Below are positions 57,556 to 64,000 of a DNA stretch of 64,000 nucleotides, piece by piece. Origin of the DNA: Meconema thalassinum (taxonomy: Eukaryota > Arthropoda > Insecta > Orthoptera > Tettigoniidae); assembly GCA_946902985.2 (NCBI GenBank), contig OX336397.1:185694813-185758812 (forward strand). Direction: 5' to 3'. How positions within the stretch are numbered: the first letter of the stretch is position 1; the number at the start of each line of letters is the position of its first letter. A program made the translations under genes and the position numbers. The notes under the pieces were generated by a model. It had not been told where the DNA came from. It saw nothing but the letters and a program-made list of their open reading frames with translations, and searched no databases.

Positions 57556-59098
57556 ATAAGATCCTTTCCTAAGCTCTTCAAAACAGTATTGAGCCTATAC
57601 TTGATAAACAAATAAGGGAATACCAAGGTGGGTTTAGAAAAGGTAGATCGTGTATGGGACAGATATTTAATTTGATAACAGTTATAGGAGATAGAATGAT
57701 TAGGAACAAGAACTACGTCATAATATTTGTTGACTTCCAGAAAGCCTATGAATCAATAGATAATAATAATATCTTAGGGACTCGGGTGCCGGGTGCAAGC
57801 TTTGTTATTTGTCACCCAAAGGGTAGCTTGCATGTCGAATTTCGTTGTTGTTCCTTGAAGCACTATTAAAGTCAAGGAGGTTAGATATCCAAGCTCCTTC
57901 AACACTATAGCGCTTTCTAGTAGAGAAATGAGGAACTTTGTGTTGGCGGAAACTCCCTAGATTAATTTCGCCATTATGAACACGGCCTACTGAATTCAAA
58001 TGGGTTCTTTGACATGCTAACATCGTATGACATGGTGTCGTAATTTTTGCCGCCTTTCAAAAATCACTTACCACGGCCAGGATTAAACATGCGAGCTTGG
58101 GGTTAGTAGACCGATACGTTGACCACTCACCCATCGAGGCAAGCTATTCAATAGATAGAACTTCATAATTTAATGTGTTAGAGGAATTTGGAGTAGACTC
58201 GAAGTCCATCAATATCGTCAAAGATACACTTACTGATACAAAATCCAAAGTGAAATTTATGGGAGAGATCTTGAAGGAATTTTTAATTAATACCGGTGTG
58301 AATCAGGTCGACGGACTGTTTCCAATTCTTTTCAACTGTGTTCTAGAAAAAGTAATAAGGGAACGGGAAGAAAGGCTCAAGGGAAGAGGATTCTACCATG
58401 AAATATGATTTGGATCGAAATTTAAAGGGGTAGGTATCAATTGCTTGGCCTTTGCTGATGACATTGCCATTCATTCAGAAAATATACAAACAGCTTGCGT
58501 CCAAATAAACCTTTTGAGAAAGGTAGCAGAGAAAGTTGGACTTCAGATATCTTTTGAGAAGACCAAATTTATGACCAATATTAGAAATTCTCCTACAGTT
58601 TTAATAACAGACTCCGGAGAAATTGACAAGGTAGAAATGTTTAAGAATTTGGGAGAAATGTTTCAAATTAATGGACGAGACAAAGAGGCAAATAGAGCAA
58701 AAATACGAAAATTGGAACTAGCTTTTCAACTGACGAAGGATACCAACAATAAGAAAAATATTTATATTGCAACTAAAATCCGACATTACAATATAGTAAT
58801 TAAGCCGGAAACTCTCTATGCTTCAGAAAGTATGGTTTCTATTTTAAAAAAGGCGAAATAGAAGAGTTAGAGGAAAAGGAAAGAAGAATACTTTGGGACC
58901 ATTAAAAACAGAAAGTGGAGAGTTCAGATACAGAAAAAAATGACGACCACCGCAAAAATAAAGAAATCCACGATGTGATCAGTAAAATGAGAGTTAATTT
59001 CTTTGGACACGTAAAGAGGATGAATAACACCAGACACACAAAACAAATTTTCAGTCTTGTATACAAAAGCAAGAATGGTAATCAATGGGTACAAAGTA
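57556..59098 (+). pseudogene. RTE-like LINE reverse transcriptase, split by a SINE
   Basis: 5'-truncated. The plus-strand frame encodes EPILDKQIREYQGGFRKGRS and IIFVDFQKAYESID up to 57762. It is then interrupted by SINE S2 and resumes at 58158 with FNVLEEFGVDSK, SKVKFMGEI, TGVNQVDGLFPILFNCVLEK (the usual QGDGLSP is eroded) and LAFADDIAIHSEN (catalytic FADD intact). The tail is in the 58445-59157 frames with FFGHVKRMN. Stop codons (near 57571, 58167 and 58406) and a frame change near 58860 disable it. It ends where R2 copy d begins. Confidence 0.85.
57763..58147 (-). mobile_element. SINE S2, full-length copy nested in the LINE
   Basis: Target duplication TCAATAGATA (57753-57762 and 58148-58157). 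On the minus strand the tRNA-like head comes first ('atgggtgagtggtcaacg' A-box region, 'gtttaatcctggccg' B-box region). The body follows, shared with 30351-30588, and then an (ATT)n tail. Length 385 bp. It splits the reverse transcriptase codons after AYESID. Confidence 0.85.
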
Positions 59099-59099
59099 T

Positions 59100-60595
59100 A
59101 ACAAGTAGTTCCGTGAAGAACTATACAGCCTATTTTCAAATATCCTACTTATGTTAATTGCCGCTATCAACATACACAATTTCAGTTTGATTGCTGTAAT
59201 AGATTCGTAGATATTGAGAACCGACTAAATATTTCGGATGGTCGCCAGGTTGGATTTTATATATGTAGGTCCAAGAGTTATGTACTGTTCCATGAAGATT
59301 ATTGTGTACGTATAGCATTCAAACTTCAATCGCATGATTAGGACACAAGAAGTAACAAGGAGATTTTAAAATTTCGCACAGCTGCCATCTTGTGGTTATG
59401 GAGACAATTGGAATAAATTAGGTGCCAGTGGATTATCATTCGTATAAGGATTTACTGTACCAAGTTTCACTGCACTCGGATGGTTAAATTGCGAGAAACG
59501 TCCATGTGAATATTTATACTTAGCGTCACCACCATGTTGGATTTGTGATCTCCAGGTTATTTGAAGTCCTATAAGTGGACTTAAGTTCATAGCCCCTATG
59601 AACATAAAAATATCAGTTTGATTGCTATAATAGATTCGTAGATATTCAGAGTCGTCTAAATAATTCGGATGGTCGCCATGTTGGATTGATAAATGTATAG
59701 GCCATCGAGTCATGTACCATAAAGGAAAAATATTGCGTAGGTTCATTATTCAAACTTTCACTTAGATCGCATGATTACGACACAAGAAAAAAAACTTAAT
59801 TTTAATATTCGCACAGCCGCCATCTTGAGGTTATGTAAACAATTGAACTAAATTAGATACCAGTGCAGTACAATCTGTATAGACATCTCCGGTACCAGAT
59901 TTCATTGCGTTTGGAACATTTAATCGCGAGAAAGTTCTATTTAAAATTTTCAAATTCGCTTGGCCGCCATGTTTGTTTTGTAGTTAACCGGTTTTTGAAA
60001 GTCTTATAGATGAACTTCCAGTAGTGCGCTTTGTCTCCGTACAAAATATCAGGGTGATACCGGTAATAGTTTCAGAGATATGGAATGCCGGTGAAATATT
60101 TCGCACATCCGCCATCTTGTGGTTATGTAAACAATTGAACCATGTTAGATGTCGGTGCATTACAATGTGTATAAACATATACTGTAACAAGTTTTATTGC
60201 GTTTGGTTGGTTAAATCGCGAGAAACGTCTATTTAATTGTCGCAAATTCGCTTGGCCGCCATGTTGGTTTTGTAGTTACCAGTTTTTCAAAAGTCACATA
60301 GGTGAACTTCTAGTAGTTCCCTTTATCAGCGTAATAAATTCCAGGGTGATATCGGTAATAGTTTCGGAGATATTGAATGCTCGTGAAATATTTCGCACAG
60401 CCGCCATGTTGGATTGGTGAGACGTAACAAAATTTGAAGGGCACGGTCGGGTCGCCGGGAATAGTGCTATGAACTTACCAAGTTTCATTGAAATCGCTCC
60501 AGCCTTTTAGAATTTATTAGGGGGGACACACACACACCTCACACACACTCACGGACAAAAGGTGATCTCATAATAGATTAAAATAGACTAAAAAG
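59100..60595 (-). repeat. R2 repeat, copy d
   Basis: Plus-strand order AACAAG, hairpin TAGTTC-CGTGAA-GAACTA, AGCCTATTTTCA (59127-59138), ~290 base units, CA-rich run, 'ggtgatctcata', AAAATAGACTAAAAA. Read on the minus strand it is a complete R2 element. Confidence 0.8.
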
Positions 60596-60708
60596 GATAT
60601 GGAACATAAAATACAGTGAACGCAATGGGTTATTTTACGCGGTCCAACGATGGCCAAAATCGAGGAACGAAGCAGAAGATAATGAATATTAAATAAATTA
60701 TCAATAGT
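60596..60708. other. Spacer between R2 copies d and e
   Basis: 113 bases, AT-rich, unassigned. Both copies have the same orientation. Confidence 0.4.
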
Positions 60709-61944
60709 AACAAGTAGTTCCGTGAAGAACTATACAGCCTATTTTCATATATCCTACTTATGTTAATTGCCACTATCAACATACAAAATTTCAGTTTTAT
60801 TGCTGTAATAGATTCGTAGATATTTAGAACCGACTAAATATTTCGGATGGTCGCCATGTTAGATTTTATAATATGCAGGTCATAGAGTTATGTACTGTAA
60901 CATGAAGGTTATTGTGTACGTGTAGCATTTAAACTTCAATCGCATGATTAGGACACAAGAAGTAATAAGGAGATTCTAAAATTTCGCACAGCTGCCATCT
61001 TGTGGTTATGGAAACAATCGAAATAAATTATATGCCAGTGGATTAACATTCGTATAAGGATTTACTGTACCGAGTTTCACTGCACTCGGATGGTTAAATT
61101 GCGAGAAACGTCCATGTGAATATTTATTCTTCGCGTCGCCGCCATGTTGGATTTGTGATCACCAGGTTATTTAAAGTCCTATAGGTGAACTTAAGTTCAT
61201 AGCCCCTATGAACATAAAAAAATTCAATTTGATTGCTATAATAGATTCGTAGATATTCAGAGCCGTCTAAATATTTCGGATGGTCGCCATATTGGATTGT
61301 TAAATGTATAGGCCATAGAGTCATGTATCATTAAAGGAAAATTATGGCGTAGGTTCATTATTCAAACTTTCACTTTGATCGCATGATAACGACACAAGAA
61401 ATACAAATTTTAAAATTCGCATACTCGCCATCTTGAGGTTATGTAAACAATTGAACTAATTTAGATGCCAGTGCATTACAATGTGTATTAACATTTCCTG
61501 TACCAGATTTCATTGCGTTTGGAACATTAAATCGCGAGAAAGGTCTATTTAAAATTTCAAATTCGCTTGGCCGCCATGTTCGTTTTGTAGTTACCAGTTT
61601 TTCAAAAGTCACATAGGTGAACTTCAAGTAGTTCCCTTTATCACCGTAAAATTTTCAGGGTGATATCGGGAAAAGTTTCGGAGATATTGAATGCTGTTGA
61701 AATATTTCGCACAGCCGCCATGTTGGATTGGTGAGACGTAACCAAATTTGAAGGGCACGGTCGTGGTCGTCCGGAATAGTGCTATGAACTTACCGAGTTT
61801 CATTGAAATCACTCCAGCCGTTTAGAATTTATTAGGGGGGGGGGGACAGACACGCACCTCACACACACACACACACGCATACACACACGGACAAAAGGTG
61901 ATCTCATAAGCCTATTTTTTTCAAAATTGAAAATAGGCTAAAAA
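60709..61944 (-). repeat. R2 repeat, copy e (best termini)
   Basis: AACAAG (60709-60714), hairpin (60715-60732), AGCCTATTTTCA (60736-60747). At the other end are AGCCTATTTT (61909-61918), TGAAAATAGGCT (61928-61939) and TAAAAA. The 12 bases at 60736-60747 and 61928-61939 are exact complements. The 61909/61930 pair forms a second palindrome at the 5' end. A run of G and CA repeats lies at 61836-61890. Confidence 0.85.
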
Positions 61945-62039
61945 TCAATAAATAACGATTATTAATTAATACATATTAAATAATAAATGATCGAAAATAA
62001 AAAATAATACATAGTAAATATATATATATATATTCGGTG
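61945..62039. other. AT-rich junction
   Basis: Simple AT-rich sequence with an (AT)n run near 62021-62034. It may be the 3' tail of the minus-strand LINE. Confidence 0.4.
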
Positions 62040-63477
62040 GTTTGGACCACCTATGGACCACGGAGCTTGTGCTTTATCTGTTGTCTGCTCTCTGGTGTTT
62101 TTGGTGGATTGTTTGGCGGCTGCTTTTTTGCTGAAATCTTGAGCCTTTCCATTGCACCAGTGATCTTTTATTCCCTTCCTGAACTCTATCTTACGTTTCT
62201 CGGACCATTTCCTGGACCTGTTGTGGTAAACTTGTATGATGGATGGGAGGCCTGGTTTCAATTGTATGACGGTAGCGATTCTTTTCATTTATTGTGTCTT
62301 GCTAAATATTGAACCACAAGGACCCAGTGAATTTACCCTTCTTGGCTACCTTGAAGATCTTTTAAGACAGTCTGTGGTGGTCCATTCTGTACAGGTGGCA
62401 GAAGAAAGCCAGGCGTCTCCATCTGAAGGTATCGGTGAGGTTTTGCTGGTGTTTGTAGAGTTCGCAATTTGGTTTTACCATCGTCTTCCGTCTGAAAAGA
62501 TCCTTGGTCCCACTATTTTCCGCAAGAATTTCCTTTCCTGTACCTCGAGGGGCCTTAGGGGGGTTCTCTTAGTTAGATACAGGCACTCCGCTGCGTAGAG
62601 GATTAGTGGTCTGACTACAGCATTATAGTGTCTTAGTTTGACATTCATCGACAGGTGATTCGAGGCGTATAGTTTTCTGTAAGCATACCTGTCTAGTTTG
62701 ATCCTGCTTTGTTCGAGAACCATTATTTCACTGAGATCTTCTGAGATCCATTATCCAAGGTAATTCACTGCTTTCATTCTCTTGATATGGTGAGTTTCAC
62801 TGACTCTCATGGCTATAGGGGCGTCTTAAGTATTGGTAATGAACTCTGTCTTTCCGATATTGATCAACAGACCCGTTTTCGCCGCTATTTAGTACAGTGT
62901 TTGGAATTGTGTCATGGCCTCTTGCATGTCGTTTGCCAGCAAGGTCAAGTCGTCAGCGAAGGCTAGGAGGGGATCCTTAGATTATCTGCTTTGGTACCCA
63001 TCCTTCATCGGGGGTCTACTGGTAGGTTTCTGGTCCATTCCCTGACAACTTTTTCCAGAACACAGTTAAATAATATGCTAGTTATACCATCTCCTCGCCT
63101 CGCCCCTGTTTTGGTTGGGAAACTCTCTGAGAGCTGCCCTCGAAACTCTACTCAGGAAGTAGTATTGCAAAGGATGTCTTGTCTTCGTTAAGTCCCAATT
63201 CTTCTAGGATTCTGAAGAGAGTGGTTCTATCCACAGAGTCATATCCTTTCCAAAAGTCAACGAAGGTGACTAGCTGCCTTATTGCTCGTTTCTTGCTGTA
63301 TTGGAGGATGGTCTTAAGGTTTTTAATTGTTCAATACAAAACCTTGATGATCTGAAACCAGCTTGGTATTCCCGTACATGATTGTCTAATTGTCTCGTTT
63401 CTTGCCGTTCTAAAATCTTGGAAAATATCTTAAAAGTGACTGCTTGGAGTGATATACCTCTGTAATTTATTATATAA
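62040..63477 (-). pseudogene. LINE reverse transcriptase, 3' part (minus strand)
   Basis: Minus-strand pieces in order: NYRGISLQAVTFKIFSKILE and EYQAGFRSSRFCIEQL (63279-63477), the catalytic LAFADDLTLLAND near 62928-62967, LRHYNAVVRPLILYAAECLY (62475-62723), and a basic tail (61962-62288 frame). These are the finger, palm and thumb/tail parts of a LINE RT. Stops and frame changes separate the pieces. The plus-strand frames at 62037-62598 are antisense shadows. Confidence 0.8.
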
Positions 63478-63835
63478 TAAATGTTTACTATAAAACCTTC
63501 AAACGTAACCTCACCAAATACAGCCTCCAAGCCTACACTTCAGAGATGACAAAGGTAAACTCGCCTACAACGGTAGGCTCACCTATCAGATCTTAGCAAA
63601 GTACATTGACTCTCTTCTCAACTGTGAGGAACCAGAATTACAATTCAAATTTGAAGACACTACCCACCCCAACCCAGACTCCTCTCCAACCACAACGGAG
63701 GAAATCAAGCAGATCATCCAGCCTTTATTGAGCAAACAATCCCCTGGTGAAGACACAATAGATGCCAATCTCTGAGAATCCACAGGTGATAAGGCTATTA
63801 ACAAACTAACAGACATAATTCTCCGAATACGTATC
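63478..63835 (+). pseudogene. LINE 5' part, inverted relative to the 3' part
   Basis: The plus-strand frame encodes KLAYNGRLTYQILAKYIDSL, TTTEEIKQII, QSPGEDTIDANL and then TGDKAINKLTDIILRIR. This is the region just upstream of NYRGIS in related LINEs. The TGA after DANL replaces a tryptophan or leucine. The segment abuts the minus-strand RT at about 63477 with its 5' side at the junction. Confidence 0.65.
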
Positions 63836-64000
63836 GTTCGGGAGATATCGACTATTTTCGGAAATCTCGGGTCGATGACCTTGTAGTTCCATTAATAATC
63901 GGTAAATCTTTAATCAATAAATAGTTATCAATACATAAATGTGAAATAATAAATAACTCGATAAATAAGATGGAAGAGAACAGAAACTGACCAAAGTTGG
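63836..64000. other. Unannotated window end
   Basis: AT-rich, with no gene or repeat recognised. Confidence 0.5.

Noticed and set aside
62037..62598. Plus-strand frames of 91 and 120 codons
   Set aside because: Antisense to the minus-strand LINE RT tail, whose motifs (VVRPLILYAAE, FADD) are recognisable.

Overview
This is an AT-rich, transposon-dense stretch of animal nuclear DNA, most likely from an insect with a large genome. An orthopteroid/polyneopteran is my guess from the kinds of repeat and is not proven. The supporting signs are GT-AG introns, a DD34E Tc1 element, Jockey-like and RTE-like LINEs, tRNA-derived SINEs, LTR elements and rolling-circle-like repeats. There are no bacterial operons. 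Nearly all open reading frames are chance frames or transposon remnants.

Layout. 885-11289 is one copy of a repeat family (R1) split by nested insertions: a TG...CA LTR-type element (1443-6734, GTAC target duplication), a tRNA-derived SINE, a ~145 bp tandem array, a Jockey-like LINE (about 8013-10530), and a 493 bp insertion (10741-11233) with 48 bp inverted arms that each hold a hammerhead-ribozyme-like core. 12037-22882 is a structurally complete LTR retrotransposon on the minus strand. It has ~3.8 kb LTRs, an ATAT duplication and a broken gag-like region, with no pol. 24.0-26.1 kb holds SINE remnants. 26256-27720 is an intact-looking Tc1 element with perfect 36 bp terminal inverted repeats.

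The only host gene I can support starts at 28682. Three phase-compatible coding exons (28682-28750, 28952-29050, 51232-51290) encode an acidic N-terminus with two SUMO-type psi-K-x-E motifs. The intron between exons 2 and 3 is ~22 kb and is packed with R1 and R2 copies, an R3 element carrying RFX-type X-box palindromes, a 164 bp satellite-like array in a Helitron-like element, a 3.9 kb solo LTR, LINE tails and a 71 bp tandem array.

51.7-64 kb is again transposon debris: R1, decayed LINE tails, SINEs, an RTE-like LINE interrupted by a 385 bp SINE, two R2 copies, and a LINE whose 5' part is inverted. R1 and R2 share a terminal plan: a 5' end TTTTTAGCC..., an inverted copy of that end next to a 6 bp-stem hairpin, and a CTTGTT 3' end. 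This matches Helentron-associated (HINE/DINE-like) rolling-circle elements. The giant-LTR gag-only element, the HINE-like families and the hammerhead-bearing insertion are the most notable items.
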